Source of the DNA: Dasyornis broadbenti
Lineage: Eukaryota; Chordata; Aves; Passeriformes; Dasyornithidae
Assembly: GCA_013397935.1 (NCBI GenBank)
Contig: VZRN01004407.1
Location: forward strand, 1,263,904-1,327,903
Direction of reading: 5' to 3'
Length of the DNA stretch: 64,000 nt
The notes under the pieces are model-generated. The model did no database searches, was not told the origin of the DNA, and was given only the letters and a program-made list of their open reading frames with translations. Shown here in pieces: positions 51,507 to 63,700 of this stretch. Position 1 is the stretch's first letter, and each line of letters starts with the position of its first letter. Made by a program: the position numbers and the translations under genes.

Positions 51507-54500
51507 GATACTGTAAGATTTCCACTACTCAGATCATCTTGTTATTTAATCTCATTATTTTACTAGGGCTTTCAGTGAAGGATCACACAGTTCTTGCTTA
51601 TCTCTTTTGCTCTCTGATTCAAAGCCCAGCGAGGCCAGTGACCACCCTGTAAAGGAGGAGAGTACTGAAACCTTTTGCAGCCTGGCAGACAGATGGAAAC
51701 ATCAGCCCCGTGCTGCAGAGGAGCCCTGTGGTCTCTGAGAGTGAATGGAGTTGTAGTGTCTACCCCCTTCTCCTTTCTTCCACACGTCTGTTGCCCACCT
51801 CAATGCTTTGTTTCCATTATCCACAACACATCTCCTGTTAAATCTCCTGGGAACAAACCTCGATGTCTTTATCCCACTGTTTGCTTGGGGCACTGCTGCT
51901 GAAGCCGAGTGGCAGCACCGAGGTGAGAGAGACCCCCGAGGGTGCTCTGCTGCTCACCCCAGCCACGCCTGAGCTGCAATTTGTGTACAGTTTGTGTGGG
52001 TGCTCTGAGGCAGCCCTGGCCAGCAATGGCCTGCCTAGGGACGGAGCTGCTGCCACACAGGAAAGAGGGCAATCTTCTCGCCTAGGAGATGGAAATATTT
52101 ATTTGAGATTGCTGCTTGCTGAGCAATCAGAGGCTGTGCAGCCAGATAGGATGCCCGCTTAGTGTTGCCTCTGTCAACAGAAGGCACTAATACCCCCTTA
52201 TTCACAGTAAGTGCTCTTACCTCGGCCTCTGAGTGTTTCTCATTGCTAGGTAATATTTCCTTTCTTCTTTTTCTATTTTTTTTTCCCCTCTCTTGCTTTG
52301 AAGCCTTATCAGCCTGTTTCAGTAAGAACCTGATTTCTGTCTTACAAAAGAAATCCCAAGCATGACCAAAACCGTCTGGCTGCAATGAAATAGGGCAGTC
52401 CAGGCCTGTTTGAGGTATCACAGTCTCGCACCTCTTGACCAAGAGCTGTGGTTATCCAGGGCTTTTTGGAAGCCAATCTTTGTGAATTCAGCCCAAGGAG
52501 AGACTGGCTCATCACTGAACCCAAAGACCACCCTTGTCTGCAATCTGCACAAGGACTGCACAAACTGAAAAGCCTTTACAGGACCCTATAAGTAATAGAC
52601 CATCTGTGAGTAAACATAGTCCTGGGCTTTGTACAGAGAGTCCCTATGCAATAGCTCCTATCATTTAAAGCTTTAAAAGCCTAAATATTTACCCAAGTAC
52701 AAGCTCACAGAAAAAGCATTAGACTATTGCACTCTCAGTTACTGGGCAACCCCCAACTGTACTTTATTATTTAGCACTTTTCATGGTTACTACCCTGATG
52801 GTGAAATCTTCAGAGACTGAGCTCTTTAGGTTCAGCATTTCAGACACCAGTGCTGGTGTGTGATTGTGACCCATATGCCACTCTCCATCACACCTTTTTT
52901 GCCTGCAAATCACTTTAATATTGCAAAAAGAATTGTACAGTTGCAGGTATTTTCACCAGTAAAACCTGTTATCCCCTTACATGACAAATATTATTCCTCC
53001 TGCTTTGTTCATGAGGAATGCAGACGCGACTCCTAATGTGCGGTTTAATATCCCCTTATTCCAGTTGCCTTCAGTGCAACTGCAGAGTTGTGCGCTCCCA
53101 CTGCTCTGGCCGTGTTGGCAGCAGCGCTGGCGGGGTGGGGACTGGACAGCCTGGGTGGAGGGATTGCTGGAGGTCACTTACTGAGTTCAGAGAGGAGAAA
53201 CCACTTTACCCATCTGGTCAGGGAGCACCCAGAAGCAGTTCTCGACTCCTGGTTCCCAGGGTAGGGATGCCCTGTTGCTTCAGGAGCCTGATCAGAGTAT
53301 TTCACATCTCTTGTCCCGAGGGTGGACGCTGTGCCATGGGCCCCCGTGAGTCTGAGTCACTTGCTGGCAAGTGTTTCCAGGTCTGAAAGCACTTTGCTCC
53401 ACAAGTAAGGTCCCTGCCTTAGTCACAGTGCTCTTTGTTCTAGAAGAATTTGGGGCTCTCTCTCCCTCATGCATCACAGACAGACTCATGTCCCAACCCA
53501 GGCCTGTGCTTTCCCATCCCACCTGAAGCGTCCAGATGTTCTGTAAGAGCAAAGCAGACTTTGTTAGAGCTCTTCGCAGCTCCTATGCTATCAGCCCTGG
53601 ACATGTGAAGTTATCTAACACCTGAATTCTCAAACTTCCTTAAATTTGCTGCTGGGTGTGCCTGCAGCTGCCTGAGCTATGAAATGCTGAGCAAAGGGGA
53701 TTAATGTTTCAGCCTGGCTGGGCTGCCCAGCCCAAGCACCTCTGCTCCATGCCCCACTACAATGCCCCAGACACCTTCCCAAGGTGGCTGAGGGGCAAAC
53801 AGCCCTCCCCATCTCCTCTTCACAGCTCAACAGGCCAGAGACACAGGGGGCACAGATTTTACCAGACGTTCATCCTCCTCTCAGGTCAATACTGTGATTA
53901 ATGGTCTAAAGGTTATCAGGAACGCAAGTTCTCTGAAACCTGATTTTGCAGCTGTAGTTTCCTGTCACGTGGCAAAGTAAGATCGAGAAACCTGGACATG
54001 AGTAAACTGTTGGTGTGTTGGATGCTGTTGCCCATGTGCCACTGGTACGTCCCAGAGCTGGAGCTCCTGTGAAGGTTGCATGCTCTGCCTGGGTTATGCC
54101 ATTTCACCAGGTGTCAAACAATGTCAGGTGGCCCCACTCAGCCTCTGTCCTCCCCAGAGAGGAGCAGCAGCAGCAAACAGCAACAATAGGACAGCTGACA
54201 AACTGTGCCCCTCTTGGCACCACCTTCCAGGCAACCATGATTGCTGCATTAGCCGTGTTGGAGAGTGTATCCCAGCCATTCCCTGGAGTCTCTGGTTATG
54301 AACAACGTTGTCGAGCTCCCTTTTGGGGCTGTCAACACTGTCTGCCCTCAGGGCCCATGGCAGTAGTGGGGTTTCCTACTCATAGGACTTTCATGTCCCT
54401 TTCATTTTTGAAGTTTATTTCCCACACATCACACAGATTGACCCCTCACTCAAAACCCCACAAGGTTTGGCAAATAAGGGCCCTTTCCCAAAGCTTGCTG

Positions 54501-54637
54501 CACCTGGGCTGGGGCAGCCCAGCTGAGCCGGGCCGGGGAGGCTTTAAAAGGGTTGTGAAGGGATTTCTAGGGGAGCTCCCGGCTGCAGACATGGTGGGCA
54601 GGTAGGCCCCGGACATGCGAGGCGGCGGTGCGCTCAG

Positions 54638-54657
54638 NNNNNNNNNNNNNNNNNNNN
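54638..54657. other. Assembly gap (20 N)
   Basis: Twenty N bases inside the CpG island, directly before a tandem GGAT/GGGT-type repeat. The true length of missing sequence is unknown. Confidence 0.99.
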
Positions 54658-54658
54658 A

Positions 54659-54704
54659 TAGAGGGATGGATGGGTGGGGGGATGGATGGATGGATGGGTG
54701 GATG
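54659..54704. repeat. GGAT-type tetranucleotide repeat
   Basis: Interrupted GGAT units (GGATGGATGGGTGGGG, then GGATGGATGGATGGATGGG) begin right at the gap edge. The repeat is the likely reason the assembly failed here. Confidence 0.85.
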
Positions 54705-57348
54705 CTGGTGCTGAGGGTGCTGCGGTTCAGCCTGGGGAAAGAGGGCCCGTGCCCGTGGCAAAGGTGTCGGGCCTTGTCTCTGCTCTGCAGCTCGCTGTGT
54801 TTGGCCCTGGTGGCTCGGATCGGGCAGTGCTTGTGTTTGTGTTTGTGCTTTGGCGGCTACAACCACCGCGCTCGGCGCTGCCCTGGCACTGCCGGCCCTC
54901 GGCGCCGTCCCGGCTCGGCGCGGCCGGGAGGGAGAGGGGCCGGGGCCGGGCCGCCCACGGGACGAGCCCTGCAGGGGCGGCGGAGCCAGGCCGGCTCTCG
55001 GCAGCCCCGGCACAGGAGCAAGCGGAGCTCCTTAGGCCGTGCCCCTGTACTGGGGAGGGCTGAGGGGCCCAGCAGAGCAGAAGAAGCTGCTATGCTGCAG
55101 GGGCTCCATGACAGGAGCTGTGGGGTTGGGAAATGCAATTACCGAGACGCATTGCTGCGATGGGGATGGCAGAAACCGTGACACTAAGTGCAACCTTATG
55201 TCAGTCTAAACGCACTTGTGATGAAAGGCCTGGTGCCTGCAGGGAACCTCACCTCTTCACTGGTCTTCTGTGGCTTTGGTCTATATGTTGTGAGAGAAAA
55301 TAGGGGTTTTTTTGTATTTGGAAAGTGGGGTGTATTTTAATGCTGTGTGTTTTCACTCTGTGATGCAAACATCACCCTTACCTGTCTGTAGGGAGTGTTG
55401 TGATGGCATGTACTCTCTCCTATGTTACAATTCAATATGTACCTGCAGTGTGTCAATGTCATGTAATTAGGGTTGGCTCTGTAATTTTATTTCTGCAGTG
55501 ATGTTCACTGGGAAACCAGTGCTGGTGCTGTACTAGTCTGTGTTCATGAGCTAATATGGCTTTCAAAAAAAAAGCTGGATTTGCGGTACTGGAGTGTTGT
55601 GAGAGTGGGAATGATTCTTCACTTTGTAATTAAGGATGAGGAGGGTATTTCCAGTAACAACGTAAACACTCATTTTGACAAATACACAGACCTGTTGCTG
55701 ACTCTGATTCTTGCTGTATTCACATACCTCTCTGCTGTCAGTAACTGGAGCAGCAGCAGAACAGGACTAGGAAATTGCAATTTCCTGTGAACGAGGCTGG
55801 CTACGGGTATTTGAGGATGTCACAGGGAACAATGTGTACATTTTACTGCTTGGCTGCTGTGCAAAGAATTTCCACCGGTCAGATGCTGGTCTGAGTTATC
55901 TGAAATATTTCTGGGTTTGTTTTCTTTTTTCCTGCATTGCAGGTCTGTTTTGAACTTTGTCAACAACCCTTAGCTTGATGTCAGTTTAAAACCAATATTA
56001 TTACTTTCCTTCTGGGTTTTGTGAGCGTATTCTGGTAGAATTTGCTTTCAGATATGCTAAGAGATCTTTTCCCTGCTGTCAGAAGATAAAAAGAGGAAGA
56101 GAACCCCCTCCCCACCCTTAGTAATTCTACATCTTATTTAATTGACATAAAGCAGGACTTTGTGGTCTGTAAAAAAACTTCAGTGGTGGGCAGAAAACAG
56201 AATTTTTACTGTAATGCTGGAATTAATTGCAGAGGAACTGTTGTTCATGAAGTGCCATGCCTGGCATCAAGAAAGGCATTCCTAGACCCTGCTGTGGTAG
56301 AAGCTGTAGGATAAAGAGCAGTTTGATAAATAAACCCTTGTTTTGAAGTAGATTATGCCCCCCCCACTTCAGCAATAATTATTTGCTCAACAGTGTGAAA
56401 CCTTCTGTCCTGTGTGAAAGGGCACAAAAGTATGTCTGCTAAAAAGCTGGTTATCCCAGAAAAAGAAGTAAGCCTACTGTTTTGGGGTGAGATCAGCTCC
56501 TGTGTGGCTGGACAGTATAAAGGAGCCCTGCGAGAGGAACCAGTGTGGTGTGGGGGCCACATGCTCAGCAGTTTGCATCCTGCACATCCCATCCCATTGG
56601 CTACAGCTGAGGGGACAAGCTTGGGCAGCTCAGCTTGTCAGCTGGGCATGTGGAGTGAGCTCAGCTGCACCCCACCAGCTATTGCTGATGCCTGAGGCCC
56701 TGGAGGCTGTGCTGGGTCCTGCAAAGTGCTTGCTGTGGGGACAGTGGGGGAGGACACAAACTTACTCTCCTGAGCCAGAGCTTGGAAATAAAAGGTTAAA
56801 ACAGTAATTACGACACACCACGAAATTATGAGCCTTCTCTAACACAATAAAGATTTCATCAGATGCTTTAGAAAGCAGGGCTAGCTCCTCCCCTTTCTTT
56901 TTAAGTCCTGCTGGGGATCAAAAGAATGTGGGCAAGAATCATCTGAAACTGGATACTTTTCTATGTAAGGTTTTGAAATGACAGAGTTGATTTAAGCAAT
57001 TCTTCAGCTGAGTGTTTTGCGATGCAATGTTTTTCTGCCTGGTTCATGACGGGCTGTGCCAGCCTGCGTATCCCCCTGTGGCACTGGAGCCTTTGGTCAG
57101 GACAGCTGTGGCATGCACAGTGTTTACCAACTCCTCGATATGGGAAAAACAAAGCTTTCATTCCTGGGCTATGGAAAACTTCTGCTGATGAAATCCACGC
57201 CCTCTCTCCAGGGAGGAAAACATAACAAACATTAATGTCTCTTCACCCTTTTATGCCTGGTATATTAATCACCCAACAAGGGCTCATGACTTTTCCCTGT
57301 TCCAGTTTGCATTTGCCCTCTAACTGCTGGGAGGAGTCCTGCTTTGTC

Positions 57349-57356
57349 TATAAAAA
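57349..57356 (+). promoter_or_regulatory. TATA box of FAM25-like gene
   Basis: TATAAAAA at 57349-57356, 95 bases upstream of the chosen ATG. Expected transcription start near 57379. An in-frame ATG at 57366 would lie upstream of that start and so is not used as the protein start. Confidence 0.7.
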
Positions 57357-57443
57357 GCTGCACTTATGCCAAACAGTGTAATAGAACCGAACTTAGGGAT
57401 TCACTCGCCCATCTCATCTGGGGAGAGAGGAGAGAGCGCAGTT

Positions 57444-57513
57444 ATGTTCGGGATTGGGAAGAAGCTCGCTGAGGAAGCTGTGCAACAAGCTGAAAGTGCT
57501 GCACAGGTGGCAG
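57444..57513 (+). CDS. FAM25A: FAM25-like coding exon 1
   Basis: 70 bp, 23 codons plus one base, ending at donor GTAAAT. A second GT (CAG|GTGG) six bases earlier would break phase with exon 2, so the later donor is preferred. Confidence 0.85.
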
Positions 57514-60500
57514 GTAAATACAAATTGCTGCTTTCCTTTCTCCTGTGCCTTGGGTGTTAAACTATTTGCCCTACTCCCGCCCCTGCTGCTGGGAGCCAAT
57601 CTGCCCCTGGGGTATGAACTCTATTAGATGCTGCCCTCGAGGGTGGGGTCAGCACATCCTGTAATCTCCAAGCCCTCTAACACTGTAGTAAATGAAGGTC
57701 TGATATTAACCGCTGCATTTCCAACAACTTTTCCGATTCTGGCTCATACTGCGTAGGTGCCTAGATGCTGCACTGATGACAGGACAGCAGAAAGCTGAGA
57801 GCGGAGGCGAGGTTGAATATTTAGGGCTTTGCTTCCTAATATGACCAGCCATGACAAATACGAGTTTCGTAGTAGCTCAGTGTTTCGGCTCTGAGGGCTC
57901 TGACCCACTCAGTGCTGCACAGAGAGGCACAGTTTAGTGCCCTGCTCTCAGTGCTTCAGCCCTGCCAGCACCGCAGTGACACACCCCACCAAGAGCACAA
58001 GTGCAGTTGCAGGGGCTCAGGGCATAAGCTGAGTTCACTCCTACAGTTTTGCTGAACTGGCCCTGAAGTTAAATAACCATTGTTAGTGGAGCTTTAACAT
58101 GGAGACCTGCACTGCTGAGATACCCGAAATGTTTGTGCTTAGTACGTGAGCACTGGAAACTGTTTCATATTTCTTTGTGTGACATTTAAGTAAACCCTCG
58201 AAACCAGCTATTTTGCCTGTGACTTCAAACGCTGTAGAAATATTACTTGTGGGTTATGTGTCCAATGAAGCAAGTGGGAAGCCTATTTATTTACAATGAC
58301 TTGGTTCATTTTTGCTAGGAAGATGAAGGATGCATAATCCCACAGTCACCCTCTTTTCCAAAGCACTTGGATTTATTCTTAATTCAGCTATTTATATGCT
58401 GAAGCATGAAAGAAAAACATCAGGACGTGGGCAATTGGAAGGGAACCATCAATTTTTCAAGAGAATATTTTTTTTTGATCTTGCCATAGTCTAGTCCTAG
58501 AAATGCGTATTTTGTGGCAGTTTTTTGATGTTCCTAACTCCTTTAACATTGGGGAAACATCTACTCTTTGCTGTGCTGAAAGGCAATATGGATGTTTTAT
58601 AAGTGACACTTGCCATCTTCAAATGAGCTGCGTACTAATCTCAACCAGCTGATGGAACTAAGTGTTTAGGAGTCCACAGACTCCAAGAGTAAAGTTTATA
58701 AATAGTAGCTGCAGTCCTTCCCCCTCTGCCCCTAGCACTTGAAGCTGAACCAGCTCTTAGGATATCATCAGTTCTGAAGCCCTTTGCCTGAACCTTGCCT
58801 ACATCTTCCCAGCAAGTCCTGCACTGCAGCATGGCTCTTCCAGTTGGAGCTGGATCCTGGAACAATGGGAGGTCCCAGGCACTGGCCTGACTTTGGCCAC
58901 TTCTGTGTAATCTTCACGTACCTTGATGACAGGCAGTAAATACACAGCACGTGATGCTGTACTCTTCACACCACTATTAGTACTGCACTGACTGGAAGGA
59001 TTCTAGAGGTACTCTCTAAACGCCCAATTAAATGAAAATAAAGGGGGTTTAATGCCAGATTTCAACTTAAAAAAGACTGTCTAACTGGTGGGTTTGCAAC
59101 TGTTAGTTATCTTGTTCCCAAACTACAGTTGTGCCTGCACGTGACCTGAAAGCACAGTCCCATGAGCTATTGCCAAGTACAGAGTGGCACAACTGGGCTT
59201 TGCAAGTATCTAAAATTAGCACCTATCCCATGGGTCCTGTAAGGAGTCATGAACTCGGCTGTGACCCAAGACTGCTATAGGAAGCATTTTCTTTAGCAGC
59301 ACCTTATAAGCAGTGAACATCATTCACATTAGGAACCTGCAGCAAAAGATTATGTATAATGAAAATTAGCATGTCTTTTAAACAGTAGAAAATATCCTAC
59401 AAACTCAGGGTGAAATAGGCCACTGGTTTTTACAAGACACTTAAAACAACCACTGTTGAAGAGCCATTCAACACAAGCCTGGAGACCTTTGAAGTTTTAC
59501 ATGCTCCCAGTCCATTTAAATGTTTTTCCTCACCTCAGTATTTCTCCCTCCTGCCACTTTCATGAGAAATATCTTGCTCAGTCAGCCATTCCATCAGTGT
59601 CTGTTTTGAAGAACACACCTATGGTGTTTTTTAAAAAGTAGTACTTGGAGCCAGGGGTAATAAAAGAAATACAGGTCCAATGCAAGGCCATTTGCCCCAA
59701 ACTTCTGACTCTTGTGAGCAAGACTTCCCTAAACGTAGCTGTTGGAAGCTGACCATCCAAATATTTACCACTATTTTATAGGCTGCAGGCTTTTAAGACA
59801 ATAGTTTCTCTTGCTCTTCATTTCTCACTAAGTCTCTTCTACTGAACTTTTCCATGCCTTTAAAACTACTCTGGTCTCTTACAGAATACATTTTCTTTAG
59901 GTACAAGAGAAAGCATTAGACTAATTACTAAATTTTTGATGTGCTACTTATACAGCATGCCAGTTCAGAGAGTGAGCACCAGTTTATGTACTTAGTGCAA
60001 AAATCTTTGCCAATCAAACTGCTCTCAGCAGATCCTAGCCAGGTTCAGTAAAAGGAAAGTTTCCTTGAACCCAATTCTCTACTAGGGTTTGTTTCTTGAC
60101 ACTGTAGGTGCCACACTTTAACATACATTACCTTCATCTATACCAAGACATATGGATACTGTGGGGAACTGCAACCTAAGTCCTAATACCACCTCTTCCA
60201 CATCAGGATGCCCATTCTTATGGAATAATTATTCATTTTCTAGCCCTGAAACATTTAGTGAACCCTTTGAAAATGTGACTATTGAAATTAGGGGAAGGGT
60301 AAAGACTGCTTAATTGACATTTTGTATCTCCTAACTGCAGTTGACACGGTGAGCCAGACTGTGCAGCAAGCAGTGGAACAGGCTAAGGGTGCTGGTCAGA
60401 AAGGTATGGTAATGCTTGTGTTTATTTCAAAATGTCACGACAGTGAAATCCCAGATAGGGCCTCCAATCCTGCATTGCTCCTTGTCCCACACCTGGTGGG

Positions 60501-60653
60501 ATGGGAAAGCTATTTCAGTGATGCTACAGTTACCTTTGTTTTTCTCTTTTAAAAGCGCTTGATGAAGTCTACAAAGTTGCTGAAACAGGTGAAAAAGCTG
60601 TAAAAAATGTAGCAAACCAAGCAACTTCGTGGGGCAAAAGCTTCGGACAATGA
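57444..60653 (+). CDS. FAM25A: FAM25-family small amphipathic protein (FAM25A orthologue)
   Basis: Spliced coding region join(57444..57513, 60341..60403, 60556..60653), 231 bp, 76 residues; human FAM25A is longer, 89. The start MFGIGKKLAEEAVQQAE resembles the FAM25 start (M-L-G-x-L-G-K-L-A-x-E), the middle QAKGAGQKALDEVYKVAETG resembles the family HAKETGEKAI segment, and the protein ends in SFGQ where FAM25A ends in KLGQ. Residues 9-52 fall into 11-residue units (AEEAVQQAESA, AQVAVDTVSQT, VQQAVEQAKGA, GQKALDEVYKV). No signal peptide or membrane span. Introns are GT-AG and phase 1. Position after ADIRF on the same strand matches human. Function of the family is not established. It could instead be called an ADIRF paralogue, as the middle and C-terminal parts also resemble mammalian ADIRF. 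Confidence 0.8.
57514..60340 (+). other. FAM25-like gene intron 1
   Basis: About 2.8 kb with no recognised exon, repeat family or RNA gene. Open frames inside it lack family features. Confidence 0.8.
60341..60403 (+). CDS. FAM25A: FAM25-like coding exon 2
   Basis: 63 bp between acceptor CTCCTAACTGCAG and donor GTATGG. Encodes DTVSQTVQQAVEQAKGAGQK. Same length and phase as ADIRF exon 2. Confidence 0.88.
60556..60653 (+). CDS. FAM25A: FAM25-like coding exon 3
   Basis: 98 bp of coding sequence after acceptor TTTTCTCTTTTAAAAG. Encodes LDEVYKVAETGEKAVKNVAN and then QATSWGKSFGQ, ending with TGA. Confidence 0.88.
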
Positions 60654-60713
60654 ATATAAAAATGTATCACCACTGAAATTTTTGTAAACAAGTTTCTACT
60701 ATGTATACTCTTA

Positions 60714-60719
60714 AATAAA
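60714..60719 (+). terminator. FAM25A: FAM25-like gene polyadenylation signal AATAAA
   Basis: AATAAA 61 bases after the TGA stop, predicting a very short 3' untranslated region. Confidence 0.75.
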
Positions 60720-63700
60720 GACAATACTTACACTCTGCCTGGCTTGCATGTATTCCTTTGGTAACACATACAAAAAAAAAAAAATTACAATACTGGTCTA
60801 GAAAGACCGGATTACTGCACAGAGCAGGCAGCCAGAGCTGTACCATGCTATTAATGCAAAGATGTTTTTTGGTTTGCTTTTTTTTTTTCGGTGGGGTGAG
60901 GGCTGGCTTACAGTGGGCAGCATGTAAAATCAAGCACTTGCGAGCCGGTCTCCCATTTCATCACTGAGCCTAAATCGCAACTGTGTGTGTACAAGTATCA
61001 CAAGCTGAGCCCCCAAGGGCCTTCTCCAGACAAGGTAAGAACCTCTGTGCCTCTCTGACTGTGTTTGTGCTTCTGATCTTATCAGTAAAATCCCAGTTAG
61101 CTGCTGTGTCGAGGAAGGCTCAGGTGTGTTTAGGGTATATGTGAGCACTGTGACACTCAAAGCCAATGACAGCAGAGTACTTGGCTGCACTGCCTGCTTA
61201 GTGCTGAGCTGGGCCACCGGCACCACTGCAGCAGCTGTGCTCAGCACAGGCAGGATGGGCCATGCAATCACACTGTGCCACAGCAGAGGCATTGACCGCA
61301 TTTGCAGGGCTCCTGCTAAACCCACAGAGGGACAGCAGCTGAAAGCATCAGAACCAAGTAATTTTGAGTACTTCATCAACAACCAAAAAAACCCCCCAAA
61401 TACCAGAAACACTCTGTGTGCATATGAACTTAGAATCTGATACTACAGACTTCTCAAGTAGCAACAATTTAGAGGCTACTTACCCAGCATCTTGAAATCA
61501 CAGCAAGAATTTCCATTGCTTTGACACTTCTTCCTGATGGTAACAGTTGCCATCAATGAAAAGAGGTGTAGTACTGAGTTCTTTGCTGGGATAAAAAGAT
61601 TATCGTTCTGCTTGCTCTTCTGTATAATAGAAATATTTTGCATTTAGTAGTTTGCAGGTGGCATGTGACCCTGAACACTGTAGTTGTCATCCTTATGTGA
61701 TCCACTTGCAGCTTTAGAGTACTTGTTGAGCTGCTATTCAACACAAACTATGTACTTATGCAGTGCTGAATAAGAGCTTACAAACACCTGGTAGGGATGT
61801 GCTTTGCTCTATGTAGTAGGTGTGGTTCAGAGCAGTGTCAAATCCATGTTCAGATCTAACTTCAGGTCCTGACTGGCTCCCTGCCAAAGACCACTGCAAG
61901 TTTCTTGGTAAATGTCTAGTGCCACATAAGTGAATACAAGCAGTGATAAGGTTATTGGCTGGCAGTGTGTGTGGAAGTTTCATCATATATAAGGAGGGTC
62001 TAACACCTAATTGAAGTTAGTTTTAGAGAAAAAAACCCAGTATTTATAACATGCATCTGAGAAAGTGATTGCTTTTTTCAGCTTGGGCTGGGAAAAGGCT
62101 AAAGCTGCTTTGTCCCCAAACTTCTAAAACCACATTAACTCATACAAACTACAAAATTTTGCTACTTTCTTCTCTTTGTTGTTCTTGTTGCTGGGTCTTG
62201 AGAAGTACATGACAAAATGTGATAAGGAACATGTGACCCTTTTTTTTTATTAACTGTCTGATCACATTAGGAGTGAGGTCAACAACACTCAGAACCAATG
62301 TGAGGTTATTTAAGACCAGGCTATCACAAGAAGTCTGGCATCACTGATAAGAGTTTAGTTCTTGTGTTTAGCTACAAAGGGCAAATTAGCTGACATGCTC
62401 TTAAGTCAGCCTCCAAGCATTTGTTTCCTCAAGAATCTCAAGTCTTTGATTGAAAGTACCTTAAGATGTTATACCCACCCTCAGATATGCTTGGATTCAT
62501 GTCTCCAACACTGACTGTTAACAAGAGGTCAGTAACCATTGCAATCAAGTTGCTGAGCGGAGATCCAGTGAACCTTAAGGGCTCATCTCTGGGTTTAGTA
62601 AAGTCATGCCAGGTGGTAGGTCTGCTTTTTTTTTTTTTCCAAGATGTCCCTGGAAAAGAAGTGTTAATGTGTGTGTACAGAAGAACAGAGGATGCTAATG
62701 AATTGGGGTATGGTGCAGGCTTTGGCTTTTTTTCCCTTCCAAGTTTGTAGGAGACAGAAAGTGTTCCAGTTAGCTATCTATGCCAGCTTTCTGTATGCTT
62801 CAGCACTGAAAGGATCCCATTTTTTAAGTTTGCACAACCAAACTAGGGCTGCTTTACTAGCTACAGAGGAAATTAAGCAGGGGAGGAAGAACAACAGTAA
62901 GAATTTTGCTTTAGATGAATTTGCTGCCAGATAATACAACAGTGCTTTTAAGATTATTTCCTTTTTACAATACAACTGTTTATTTGTGAGCTTTTAGCCT
63001 CAAGTTTTGATTACGATTTGTAAGAGCTGAATTGTTAAAGTCATGATTTGTTTTATTATACAATGGTTTATGTAAAAACTGCACTGAAAAATATGATCCA
63101 GGATCCAGATCTTGTGTTTAGAGATCCACACCTTGATCACAATAATTCTCTCAAGCTCACAGAGTTCACATTTTTAAAAATAATATCAGTGTATATATAT
63201 ATATGCGCTGGACATAGGTGATCTGTAGTACTTTTACAACCGTGGATGCCAGCATATATGATGGAGTAAGCCACTAATTAAATGCATCACACAGGTTTAT
63301 TGCTCCATGCTAACTACTGGAATAGCTCTTCAGACATCTTTTAGAGGACACGCTAAAAAGACCTGAAATGATTTACTAAATACATGCAACTTCAAAATCT
63401 TGCTGATAGGCAAGTTCAAGAGACAGAGATCTGTATTAGTGAGCCCCTTAAGATAATTCCGGGACAGTATCTCAGTAGTGGTCATATAATGAATAGACAA
63501 GTGTGCTGTGAAGATTTGCAGATTGATTGTATCTACAGAAAGCTATTGCATGAAGTAGAAAACAGTAATACACCAGCATAGTAGGTTTGGAAAGGTCAAC
63601 TTTTTTTTAATAACTGCTGTCTCTCCAGGTTATGTCATGCAGTTACAAAGTAGTTAGGAAAAAGCATGAGTTTCTGGGAGGGACTAATTGTCTTTTTTAA

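Larger units (their letters stand above)
54480..55080. promoter_or_regulatory. CpG island, orphan promoter candidate
   Basis: A block of high G+C with dense CpG (for example GCGAGGCGGCGGTGCGC, CCGCGCTCGGCGCTGCC and CGGCTCGGCGCGGCCGGG) in otherwise AT-rich surroundings. At its left part is CTTTAAAAGG (54542-54551), a TATA-like or CArG-like element, followed by an ATG at 54591 and a donor-like CAG|GTAGGC at 54601. Such islands usually mark promoters, yet neither ADIRF nor the FAM25-like gene starts here. The transcript it serves is not identifiable from sequence. Confidence 0.6.
51507..57348. other. Intergenic region ADIRF to FAM25-like gene
   Basis: About 5.8 kb. It includes a CpG island with an assembly gap (about 54480-55080, listed separately). 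A 196-codon open frame at 54015-54605 runs into the island but has no recognisable family. In human, AGAP11 lies in this interval; I see no ArfGAP coding sequence here. Confidence 0.6.

Noticed and set aside
54015..54605. 196-codon plus-strand open frame ending at the CpG island
   Set aside because: Low-complexity composition, no domain, no splice or promoter context at its start; probably helped by rising GC.
54567..55181. Several overlapping long frames on both strands in the CpG island
   Set aside because: GC-rich sequence has few stop codons in any frame, and two of the frames read through the N gap. Not evidence for a protein.
57366..57443. In-frame upstream ATG giving a 26-residue extension of the FAM25-like protein
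   Set aside because: It lies only 17 bases from the start of the TATA box, upstream of the expected transcription start, and the extension does not resemble the family.
63195..63206. TATATATA run near the right edge
   Set aside because: Too short to call a promoter or a useful repeat, and no start codon or exon follows in a supported frame.
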